From CAYRZL01 sp964428795 (GTDB lineage: Bacteria > Bacillota > Clostridia > Lachnospirales > Lachnospiraceae): DNA of 30,573 nt. The notes under the pieces were generated by a model. It searched no databases. It worked only from the letters and a program-made list of their open reading frames with translations, and had not been told where the DNA came from. The translations under genes were made by a program, and so were the position numbers. Shown in pieces: positions 1 to 6,955 of the stretch (position 1 is the stretch's first letter; every line of letters starts with the position of its first letter). Location of the stretch: NCBI GenBank assembly GCA_964428795.1, contig CAYRZL010000024.1, positions 1 through 30,573 on the forward strand, written 5' to 3'.

Positions 1-1734
1 TCTCAGCAAAAATGATGCGGAAGCTGAAAAAGGGGAATGTTTATTCCTGTATGGGATGTCGTTCATTCCTTACTGTGGAAGACACCCAGAGAAATCCAGA
101 TGGATCGCACAAGTTCTACGGACGCTTCAATTGTGGCGTTGTAACGATCAACCTCGTTGATGTTGCATGTTCTTCAGAAAGAAATATGGACAGATTCTGG
201 GAAATTTTGGACGAACGGTTGGAGTTGTGCCACAAAGCGCTCAGATGCCGTCATGAACGGCTCGTCGGAACACCGTCAGATGTTGCCCCGATCCTGTGGC
301 AGTACGGCGCATTGGCACGCTTAAAGAAAGGGGAAAAGATTGACAAGCTGTTGTACAACGGTTATTCCACACTTTCCCTTGGATACGCAGGACTTTATGA
401 GATGTGCCGTTACATGACCGGAAAATCCCATACGGATCCGGAAGCGAAACCGTTTGCATTGTCCGTCATGCAGTACATGAATGACAAATGTGCGGAATGG
501 AAGAAAAAGGAGAATATTTCTTATTCCATCTACGGCACGCCGTTGGAATCCACAACGTACAAGTTCGCGAAATGCCTGCAGAAACGTTTCGGCATCATAC
601 CGGGCGTAACAGACAAAAATTACATTACGAACAGTTACCATGTGCACGTAACGGAAGAAATCAATGCTTTTGACAAGCTTTCTTTCGAAGCGGAGTTCCA
701 AGAACTTTCCCCGGGCGGTGCGATAAGCTATGTCGAAGTCCCGAATATGCAAAACAACATTGAAGCGGTGCTTGCAGTTATGCAGTACATTTATGACAAT
801 ATTATGTATGCAGAACTGAATACAAAAAGCGATTATTGCCAGAAATGCGGTTTTGACGGAGAAATCAAAATTGTGGAAGACAACGGGAAACTCATTTGGG
901 AGTGCCCGAACTGCGGCAACCGTGACCAAAGTACCATGAATGTAGCGAGAAGGTGCGACTTGTTCCTCTACAAGTCTGAAAAGATGAAAAAGAGGCAGTG
1001 CAAAAGCGCTGAACTGGTAAACCGAGAGGTGGAATGATGGGGTAACGCCCTGAAACGCCTCCCCTGAGATTCCGGCGTGCACATGCAAGGGAAACCTGAT
1101 GTGTACGAAGCCCGGTGAAGTCGGCTGAGAGTGACCGTAATATAAAACGAAAGCGTCCTAGAGATAGGATGTGTCACCTATAGGTCGGGGGTTCATAAAA
1201 TGCCCATGGTTAGAATGTGAAAAAACACTGACGAACCTGCGAACTTACGGGTCTAAACAAATGAGACATAGAAATGTGTCCTTGCCACATAAAGCAGTTG
1301 GTGTGGATGAGTAAGACTCTTCTTTATGAAAATCCATGATATGCGAAGGCTGAACAGCCGGCGGGCATATCCAAGCCAACAGGCTCATAGCAGGAACCTA
1401 AAGGCATATGTACGGATAGGTTTATCGGAACAAGGAAAGGTATCGGGTTCCTTATATTAGGAATAATTTGATCAACCGATGCTGAAAAGCGGAGATCGAA
1501 CCAGTGAAGTTCCTGTAATGGGAGCGGAGGGATGGTCTCCAGTCAATTCGTCCAAAAGGACGGGCTGATGGAACGCCGTGTGCGGTGAAAGCTGCACGCA
1601 CGGTGTGGGGCGGGGGAAAAGCCAGAGACAATATCAAAAGCTTACCTATCGCCATAACTTGCGGGTATATTGGTACACAATTTTGGAACCAGGGACGGAC
1701 ACAAGAAATTCGTGATCGTGTCCTGCATTTGTAA
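1..1734 (+). CDS. nrdD: Anaerobic (class III) ribonucleoside-triphosphate reductase, C-terminal part, split by a group II intron
   Basis: Coding sequence is join(<1..952, 1656..1734); the gene starts before the window (first whole codon at 3). NrdD reduces ribonucleotides to deoxyribonucleotides under anaerobic conditions using a glycyl radical. Visible marks are the CMGCRS motif near the left edge (in the T4 enzyme the MGC stretch carries the thiyl-radical Cys), NCGVVTINL, YGTPLESTTYKFAK, ELSPGGAISYVEVPN and two CxxC pairs (CQKC and CPNC) of the C-terminal zinc site. The unspliced frame runs through NVARR into foreign codons and stops at 1035-1037, without the radical glycine. Joining 952 to 1656 gives AGA ACT TGC GGG, that is RRTCGYIGTQFWNQGRTQEIRDRVLHL in two halves, the normal end of the family. 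The activase gene nrdG is not downstream and is not seen in the window. Enzyme identity is very sure; splicing is inferred from the exact restoration of frame and motif. Confidence 0.96.
953..1655 (+). ncRNA. ORF-less group II intron inserted in nrdD
   Basis: This is a self-splicing ribozyme of 703 nt. Its 5' end is GTGCGAC, matching the GUGYG consensus, and its 3' end is AT (AY consensus). Domain V is the 34-nt hairpin at 1573-1606, with a GAAA-type tip and a CGC triad at 1574-1576. Domain VI follows, and an A at 1648, eight bases from the 3' end, is placed like the lariat branch point. A plausible EBS1 (CTTCTT, 1319-1324, in the loop of a GGAT/ATCC stem) pairs with the last six exon bases GAGAAG (947-952), the final pair being a G-U wobble. 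No reverse transcriptase/maturase frame exists inside, so splicing in the cell would probably need a maturase supplied in trans. Ends were set by the motifs and by exact repair of the NrdD frame. Structural class is not settled. Confidence 0.93.
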
Positions 1735-1745
1735 AAAACATTCTT

Positions 1746-1778
1746 AACCGGAGGGATTTTCCCTCCGGTTTTTTATTT
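1746..1778 (+). terminator. Rho-independent terminator after nrdD
   Basis: A perfect 10-bp stem (AACCGGAGGG at 1746-1755 with CCCTCCGGTT at 1761-1770) with a 5-nt loop is followed by a T-rich tract. It lies 11 nt after the nrdD stop and separates nrdD from the next gene run. Confidence 0.92.
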
Positions 1779-1859
1779 GGCGTTTTTTTTGTATAAGAAC
1801 ATATATACTATTTTCTCGCATTATTCCGAGAATCAAATTTCCTGTCAACATATCCGGTT

Positions 1860-1925
1860 GACAATTATTTATCACAGGCTGACCAGCCTGATTAATCCCG
1901 CTTTGCAGGCATGGCCTGTTTAAAA
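1860..1925 (+). promoter_or_regulatory. Leader with two alternative small hairpins before the island operon
   Basis: Two hairpins lie in the untranslated stretch before the first island gene: CAGGCT-GACC-AGCCTG (1875-1890) and CAGGC-ATG-GCCTG (1906-1918). Because the arms are the same pentamer, the left arm of the first can also pair with the right arm of the second, so two mutually exclusive folds are possible. No T-tract follows, so this is not a plain terminator. A TTGACA box at 1858-1863 has no acceptable -10 partner. A regulatory role is only inference. Confidence 0.35.
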
Positions 1926-1969
1926 ATATAAATTTAAGAGTCTATTTAAAAAGAAAGGAGGAACAAAAA

Positions 1970-2599
1970 ATGTACCATGACGATTTCAGACTGCAATTTT
2001 CTGAATTGGCTTCCTTTAAGGTTTTTTTGAGAAACCTTAAAAAAGAAACGTTTATCGAAACGCGTAACTTAAAAAGCGTCCGTTTCGTGGATGTCGGAAG
2101 GGTACCGATCAAATCAGAATTGCTTGACCTGGGGATACGGGTGGATACGGAGAAACATACCGGGCTTTATATCAGTATTAAAAACATGGACGATCTGATC
2201 CCGGTCGGTGAAAGCGCCTTTTCGGATTTAAAAAGGGTGCTTGGAATCCACGGGACGGCGTTAGACGTGATGACGAAAAATGACCTACGGATCATTTTAA
2301 ACAAATGCATCACACAAAATGCGACGGTTTATATGATGACATCGTGCGAAAAACTGCGCGGGGTTTCATTGAAACCTCTAAAACATTATTACGACACGAT
2401 GATCGAGGCTATGGCGGATCCAGATCTTGTCGGGAGAATTTTCCTGATGGGCGAGTATCGTCATGGAGAGGCAAAAATGGTTTTTAACAACGCATCATTG
2501 GTCATTAAGCCGGAAGGTTATTATTTGAAAGGAGAAAAAAATGAAATATTTAAAGGAAGAAGAAGTCAGAAATATCTCATCCCCGGAACAGCTAGATGA
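1970..2599 (+). CDS. Unrecognised protein, first gene of the island operon
   Basis: A 209-residue protein without a family I recognise. No signal peptide or membrane segment is visible, and the composition is that of a soluble mixed alpha/beta protein rich in Lys and hydrophobic residues. The start is well supported: AAAGGAGG lies about eight bases before the ATG. The last 59 bases overlap the next gene, whose own ribosome site (AAAGGAG) sits inside this reading frame, so the two are probably translationally coupled. The overlap is long for a normal operon and the C-terminal ~20 residues could be a read-on tail. Position at the head of the YhaM-like/methyltransferase/PARP gene run suggests a shared transcript, but no function can be given. 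Confidence 0.75.
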   Translation: MYHDDFRLQFSELASFKVFLRNLKKETFIETRNLKSVRFVDVGRVPIKSELLDLGIRVDTEKHTGLYISIKNMDDLIPVGESAFSDLKRVLGIHGTALDVMTKNDLRIILNKCITQNATVYMMTSCEKLRGVSLKPLKHYYDTMIEAMADPDLVGRIFLMGEYRHGEAKMVFNNASLVIKPEGYYLKGEKNEIFKGRRSQKYLIPGTAR

Positions 2600-3725
2600 G
2601 GTAGTGAATTTTTACGAGAAAAATGACAGGTGGATTGAAGTTGCAGCAAATTCGCTGAGGACGTTCGGTGTATCCAACCTCCCATTACTATTACTGTTTG
2701 ATGAAAAACAAAATGAAATAAAAGACACATGCTCAGAAGATAACTTTAACGAGTGCGTGGCAGAAACCGGACTGTTTCTGTCGATACCAGTGGTGGACCA
2801 TTTCGAGACGTATGCCACAAGGTATACTGCCTTTCCAAGCATTTACAACCGCTCCGGAACAAATTGCAGGATGGTCACAACCCTTTATAACAAAGGTTTT
2901 GTCACCGCAAAGTCCGCAGAGGAACGCGGGGAGGATGTCAACAGGGGATGGCAGACAACAAAAGAACCGGTCAAGGTGCTTATTTCAGATGAAAAGGTTT
3001 CCTTTGTCGGGAGCCACAAATACGTGATCCTTCCTTACAGGGAAGGGATTGACACAGCACTGCAGGTTCTCATGGAGGAATTTGAGGAAGTTTCTTTCCG
3101 CTCTGGGATGATTTCACATGAATTCATTCTTGCAGATTGGAATATCTGGAATGACGAAGCGGAATGCTTCCGTATCTTCCTGGAAGACCACAACGTAATC
3201 CAAAGGGACGAAAAGATCAAGATTATCTTCCGTTTTACAAGCGGGAACGTCGGAAATTCAACGATGACCGGCAGGCTTTTGTTGCAGATCCACAACGTAG
3301 CGATCCCGATTGGACCCGCAAAGTCCATCTGGCATCTTTCCACAAAGTCCACGAAAAACGAAAAGCTGTCGGAGAACAACGGCTGTAGTTTTCAGGATTT
3401 CAGGGAAAAACTGGAAAACATCGGGGAAGTGTTGAAAGACAACGAAGACCTGATCGAACAGATGGGGAACACAACGATTATGTTCCCGCAAATCTGCCTG
3501 GAAAAGGCGTTTGGACTTTGCCCAAGCATTCCTGCAAACGTAAAAAAGGACGTTCTGGAAAGCTTTTATTACCAGACCTGTACAGCGATGGATGTTTATT
3601 TAGCAGTGTCGGAAACGATGGAAAAACTGACGGGTAAAAATCTTAACGCAATCGTGCAGATTATGGAAGAAGTTGCAAGGCTTCAGAAGGTTGACTTTAC
3701 GGAACTGGACAAGGCGGAAGATTGA
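2541..3725 (+). CDS. Unrecognised 394-residue soluble protein
   Basis: A long frame with a clear ribosome site (GAAAGGAG, 7-8 bases before ATG), so surely a gene. No signal peptide or membrane helix is visible. The middle region, roughly residues 120-270, alternates short strands and helices and includes an FRFTSGNVGNS stretch. In outline this recalls the phage/plasmid DUF932-type proteins, which have a similar layout of a variable N-terminus, a beta-rich core and a helical C-terminus. I regard that as a weak resemblance only. Residues ~280-390 are helical. The gene overlaps the previous one by 59 bases, and the next gene begins about 11 bases after its stop. Its length and setting fit a mobile-element protein. 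No function assigned. Confidence 0.78.
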   Translation: MKYLKEEEVRNISSPEQLDEVVNFYEKNDRWIEVAANSLRTFGVSNLPLLLLFDEKQNEIKDTCSEDNFNECVAETGLFLSIPVVDHFETYATRYTAFPSIYNRSGTNCRMVTTLYNKGFVTAKSAEERGEDVNRGWQTTKEPVKVLISDEKVSFVGSHKYVILPYREGIDTALQVLMEEFEEVSFRSGMISHEFILADWNIWNDEAECFRIFLEDHNVIQRDEKIKIIFRFTSGNVGNSTMTGRLLLQIHNVAIPIGPAKSIWHLSTKSTKNEKLSENNGCSFQDFREKLENIGEVLKDNEDLIEQMGNTTIMFPQICLEKAFGLCPSIPANVKKDVLESFYYQTCTAMDVYLAVSETMEKLTGKNLNAIVQIMEEVARLQKVDFTELDKAED

Positions 3726-3736
3726 GAGGTGTCAGT

Positions 3737-4192
3737 ATGCCAAAAACGTGTGTTTGCGAAAAAAACAAAATGATAATGTTCTCCGATAGGGGAAAAGCAA
3801 TGCAGCATTATAAGGATCGGTGCCTCTTCGCCTGGAAAGATGAGGACAGGATCAATTTCCGCCGTATATTTGAAACGATCAGAGATACGGAAACGCCTAG
3901 GATCAATGATACTTATGGCAAGGAGCAAATGATCCAAACCATTTTTTCAAAAAAGAAGGGTACAAACGACAGGAGAACGTTCAGACTGGGAACAAACGAG
4001 GTGTTAATCATCGAAAGAAAATACAAAGGTGCTGGGAATTGGTACAATTTCATCCTCGTGGATGGAACCACGGATGATGAAAATGTTCTCCTCACCGACG
4101 AAGCACATCTCATAACAAGAATATCGGACGTATACCAGTATGATTTTTCCCAAAAGCTGCATGATGTTTTATTTTTTGAAGAATCAGATTGA
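3737..4192 (+). CDS. Unrecognised 151-residue protein
   Basis: A soluble protein with an N-terminal CVCEKN stretch that holds two closely spaced Cys, and a later region (about residues 80-115) that looks like a small beta sheet (TFRLGTNEVLIIERKY, then WYNFILVDG). I chose ATG 3737 because GAGAGGTG lies 6-7 bases upstream; an in-frame start at 3722 would overlap the previous gene and has no ribosome site. No family recognised. It is tightly packed between the 394-residue protein and the YhaM-like gene, so it belongs to the same transcript. Confidence 0.72.
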   Translation: MPKTCVCEKNKMIMFSDRGKAMQHYKDRCLFAWKDEDRINFRRIFETIRDTETPRINDTYGKEQMIQTIFSKKKGTNDRRTFRLGTNEVLIIERKYKGAGNWYNFILVDGTTDDENVLLTDEAHLITRISDVYQYDFSQKLHDVLFFEESD

Positions 4193-4199
4193 AATGTTT

Positions 4200-4262
4200 A
4201 AAAGGAAGGAGGAACGGCTTTCCCACGCTGAGAAGGCGTGGGAGTGCCGGCAAATTATAATG
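4200..4262 (+). promoter_or_regulatory. Shine-Dalgarno, hairpin, start arrangement before the YhaM-like gene
   Basis: AGGAAGGAGG is followed by a perfect stem CCCACGC/GCGTGGG (4222-4242) that ends in GGGAG, then the ATG at 4260. The same order, a strong purine site then a GC-rich hairpin ending in GGGAG then the start, recurs before the hydrolase gene at 5918. It may control translation by hiding or positioning the ribosome site; this is inference from layout alone. Confidence 0.35.
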
Positions 4263-5189
4263 AAAATTAAAGAAATGGAACAAGGAAGCAATGAAATTTA
4301 CCTGATGCTTAAACGGATGGAAGAGCGCAAAACAAAAAATGGAAAACCATACCTTATTTTGGAGCTTACCGACGGCCAGGATGACCTGATGGCAAAGTTA
4401 TGGGGTACTGGGAAAGATGATTTTCCGGCAGAGCCGGGGACGGTTCTTTCCTGTGACATGCGTTGTGGCGAATTCGGTGGAAAACCGGATTACACGTTGG
4501 ATCATTACCGGATTGCGGATGAAACAGAGACATCAGCCAAGGATTTCATCAAGCTCCCGCCGTTTGACACAGAGTCCATGTATTCTGATATCATGAGCAA
4601 AATTAATCAGATCGAAAACGAGGAAATCAGGATTTTAACCAGGGATATTTACGAGGACTACAAAGAAAAAATCCTCCATGCATCCGCAGCTGTAAGCGTA
4701 CACCATAATATTTGCGGCGGGTTGCTTTACCATACTTACCGCATGATGTTTGCAGGTTTTTATCTTTGTTATGTTTATACAAAGGCTGATCCATCATTGG
4801 TTGTCGGGGGTTGTCTCCTGCATGACATCGGAAAGCTGTTCACCATGGACACGGATCCGTTTGGAAACGCAACATTTACCGTGGATGGGAATTTGTACGA
4901 ACATTTATACCTTGGCGCGGAAGTGTTGGACAAATACATCAGAAAAAATAACATTTCCACGGAGGTTGCGAGAAACCTGAAACATATCATTCTTTCCCAC
5001 CATGAAGAGCCGGAGTACGGTGCGGTGGTGCGCCCATGCACGTTAGAGGCGTTCATCGTAAGTCAGATCGACTACTTGGACTCCAAGGCATACATTTTTG
5101 AAGAAACACTCAAAAACATGGATCCGGGCACGTTTACTGATGGGAAAGTATTCGGACTCGATGCCCACGTCTACAAAAAAGAAATGTAA
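4260..5189 (+). CDS. YhaM-like OB-fold/HD-domain 3'-to-5' exonuclease
   Basis: The order is that of Bacillus YhaM/Cbf1: an N-terminal OB-fold nucleic-acid binding domain (about residues 10-90, with NGKPYLILELTDGQDDLMAKLWG in the family position) and a C-terminal HD phosphohydrolase domain. HD marks are HHNICGGLLYHTYRM, LLHDIGK, HIILSHHEEPEYG and QIDYLDSKAY, covering the metal-binding His/Asp residues. YhaM family enzymes trim RNA and some single-stranded DNA from the 3' end in a metal-dependent way. At 309 residues it matches the family's usual size. The start is uncertain: 4260 fits the family's N-terminus but has a poor ribosome site, while 4197 has little support either. A 7-bp hairpin (4222-4242) lies between a purine-rich AGGAAGGAGG stretch and ATG 4260. 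Chromosomal yhaM would normally be elsewhere, so this looks like an accessory copy used by the island. Substrate is unknown. Confidence 0.87.
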   Translation: MKIKEMEQGSNEIYLMLKRMEERKTKNGKPYLILELTDGQDDLMAKLWGTGKDDFPAEPGTVLSCDMRCGEFGGKPDYTLDHYRIADETETSAKDFIKLPPFDTESMYSDIMSKINQIENEEIRILTRDIYEDYKEKILHASAAVSVHHNICGGLLYHTYRMMFAGFYLCYVYTKADPSLVVGGCLLHDIGKLFTMDTDPFGNATFTVDGNLYEHLYLGAEVLDKYIRKNNISTEVARNLKHIILSHHEEPEYGAVVRPCTLEAFIVSQIDYLDSKAYIFEETLKNMDPGTFTDGKVFGLDAHVYKKEM

Positions 5190-5224
5190 AGAGTTTTTTA
5201 TCCGGAGAGGAAAAGGTGATAAAA

Positions 5225-5797
5225 ATGGCAGTAGTGGATATTTATACCACAGAGAAAAAATATAATATAATTTATTCTGACCCGCCTTGGCAACAGACCA
5301 AAAGCAATAAAAGGAAATGCCGTCCAAATCAGGGGAAAGAGTTAGATTATCATACTTGTACCATCGACGAAATAAAAGAAATACATAGACAGGTAACGCC
5401 ATTATGTAATGACAAACATAATATTTTTATGTGGACGATTGACAAATTTCTGAATGAAACGGAACAGATGATGCAACAGCTTGGCTATGAACTTCATGCT
5501 CGTTTTGTGTGGGATAAAGGAAATGGAATTGCTCCTGCGTTTACAGTACGCTTTGCACATGAATATCTACTTTGGTTTTACAAGAAAGGTGCAATGTTTA
5601 TGCCGTGTAAAGAAGCAAGGGGGAAATTTACAACCGTATTGAGAGAACCAGCAACACAGCACAGCAAGAAACCATTATGTGCCTATGAAATGCTTGAATC
5701 CATGTTTCCAGACACAGAAAAATTAGAGATGTTTGCAAGAAATGAGCGCAAAGGCTGGGATTGCTGGGGAAATGAGGTGTCAATAATTCATGACTAA
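5225..5797 (+). CDS. MT-A70-family adenine-N6 methyltransferase
   Basis: The protein has the catalytic DPPW motif near residue 22 (YNIIYSDPPWQQ). This is followed by the DYHTCTIDEI segment typical of bacterial and phage MT-A70 members, an FMWTIDKFLNE region, the FVWDKGNG stretch and a C-terminal KP..AYEMLESMFP..EKLEMFAR..R.GWDCWGNE block that closes the family fold. At 190 residues it is a stand-alone enzyme without a separate specificity domain. It should transfer a methyl group from S-adenosylmethionine to adenine N6 in DNA or RNA. ATG 5225 has AAAAGGTG in front; GTG 5216 is an alternative adding three residues. No restriction endonuclease lies beside it. The gene appears richer in A+T than its neighbours, which may mean a separate origin. 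Target site unknown. Confidence 0.9.
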   Translation: MAVVDIYTTEKKYNIIYSDPPWQQTKSNKRKCRPNQGKELDYHTCTIDEIKEIHRQVTPLCNDKHNIFMWTIDKFLNETEQMMQQLGYELHARFVWDKGNGIAPAFTVRFAHEYLLWFYKKGAMFMPCKEARGKFTTVLREPATQHSKKPLCAYEMLESMFPDTEKLEMFARNERKGWDCWGNEVSIIHD

Positions 5798-5871
5798 AGT
5801 CACAGGCATTCTCAGTAAATTTGGAAAACTGTGAGATTTCGCAATCATGCTAACACAACATTAAAAACAGG

Positions 5872-5920
5872 AAGGAGAATGTTCCCTGCCACTCTCCGGT
5901 GGCGGGGAGATCGAAAAATG
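5872..5920 (+). promoter_or_regulatory. Hairpin containing the ribosome site of the hydrolase gene
   Basis: After AGGAAGGAG comes the stem CCCTGCCAC/GTGGCGGGG, with a short TCTCCG loop. The 3' arm ends in GGGGAG, which is itself the best-spaced Shine-Dalgarno site for ATG 5918 (8 bases). The hairpin would therefore block that site when folded. ATG 5879 in the same frame would start upstream of it but lies only 1-2 bases from AAGGAG. Confidence 0.4.
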
Positions 5921-6901
5921 AAAAGAATCAAAAAACAAAAACTGATACGTAATGTGACCGCATTTGCAGTCATTGTTGCCGTCCTCCTGTCCGCAGGAAA
6001 ACTCCATGCAGACCGGGACGGGATGACAGAAGTAAATGTTGGTTCGGAAAATGAAAAAGAAGAAACTGCTGTAGATTTGTCTGTTAATGGTAACATGACC
6101 GTTACCTTTATCGACGTAGGACAGGGTGATTCCATATTAGTCACGCAGAACGGACACGCCATGCTTGTTGATACGGGTAACTATGACGCATATGATAATG
6201 TACAGGAAGTCTTGAAAGAAAATGACGTTTCATCCTTGGATTATTTCGTCGTAACCCATATGGATTCTGACCATATGCAGTCAGCGTCAGACATACTGGA
6301 GGATTATAACGTGGAAACGCTTTTGTGCGCCAATGATCTTGAAAAAGACACTATGTGCGTCCGGTATTTCGCGGAAAATATAAACAAGGCCGATTACGTC
6401 GTATTCCCGTCTGCGGGAGAAGAGTATGTTATGAGCAATGTGCTGATCGACGTCTTAGCACCGGAATATAACGAACCGGAAGGGTTCGAGGATTCAAACG
6501 ATTATTCCATCATTCTGAAACTGACATACGGGGAAACATCTTATCTGCTTACAGCGGACGCTTCGGAGGAAGAGTTTGAAATATCCAGATCCATCGGCAT
6601 GGATTTTTCGGCGGATGTTGTTAAACTGATGCATCACGGAAGTGCTCAGGACGGTTCAAATTCTGAAGCATTTCTGAACGCTGTTGACCCGGAATATGCT
6701 GTTATCAGCTGTGGATATGGAAATACATATGGACACCCGCATTTGGAAGTTGTTGATCTGTTACAGAAAAAGAACATTTCAACGTTCCGGACAGACCTGC
6801 AAGGTACGGTCATATCCATATCGGACGGCAATGCTATTTTTTGGAACACTTATCCAACGGATGATTTTCGTTCCGGGTCAGAAATTAACGGAACAGAATA
6901 A
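5918..6901 (+). CDS. Membrane-anchored ComEC/Rec2-type metallo-beta-lactamase-fold hydrolase
   Basis: A 327-residue protein. Residues ~8-25 form a hydrophobic segment after a Lys/Arg-rich start, so it is exported or anchored with the enzyme outside. The catalytic part begins with MTVTFIDVGQGDSILV and LVDTGN, then THMDSDHMQSA (the HxxxDH metal motif in its ComEC-family form), LTADASEEE, VVKLMHHGS and TYGHPH. All are typical of the stand-alone hydrolases related to the C-terminal domain of ComEC, which in the competence protein is thought to degrade one DNA strand. The ribosome site GGGGAG supports ATG 5918. The substrate could be extracellular or incoming DNA, or another phosphodiester. It lies between the methyltransferase and the PARP gene, all co-directional. 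Confidence 0.88.
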   Translation: MKRIKKQKLIRNVTAFAVIVAVLLSAGKLHADRDGMTEVNVGSENEKEETAVDLSVNGNMTVTFIDVGQGDSILVTQNGHAMLVDTGNYDAYDNVQEVLKENDVSSLDYFVVTHMDSDHMQSASDILEDYNVETLLCANDLEKDTMCVRYFAENINKADYVVFPSAGEEYVMSNVLIDVLAPEYNEPEGFEDSNDYSIILKLTYGETSYLLTADASEEEFEISRSIGMDFSADVVKLMHHGSAQDGSNSEAFLNAVDPEYAVISCGYGNTYGHPHLEVVDLLQKKNISTFRTDLQGTVISISDGNAIFWNTYPTDDFRSGSEINGTE

Positions 6902-6955
6902 CTCATAATTAATGTCACGAGTATTCTCGTTCGATTTGTAAAGAAGGAAAAAAAC

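Noticed and set aside
953..1037. Native alternative C-terminus of NrdD encoded by the intron start
   Set aside because: The 28 codons after NVARR replace the conserved radical motif and match the group II intron 5' end; not a real enzyme tail.
321..1088. Long open frame on the - strand across nrdD and the start of the intron
   Set aside because: It mirrors the conserved nrdD reading frame, has no family features and lacks a ribosome site; a shadow frame.
953..1655. Intein or insertion sequence within nrdD
   Set aside because: No open frame through the insert, no splicing-domain motifs, no transposase and no terminal inverted repeats; group II intron signals explain it fully.
1858..1886. Sigma-A promoter starting at TTGACA before the island operon
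   Set aside because: No acceptable -10 box lies 16-18 bases downstream.
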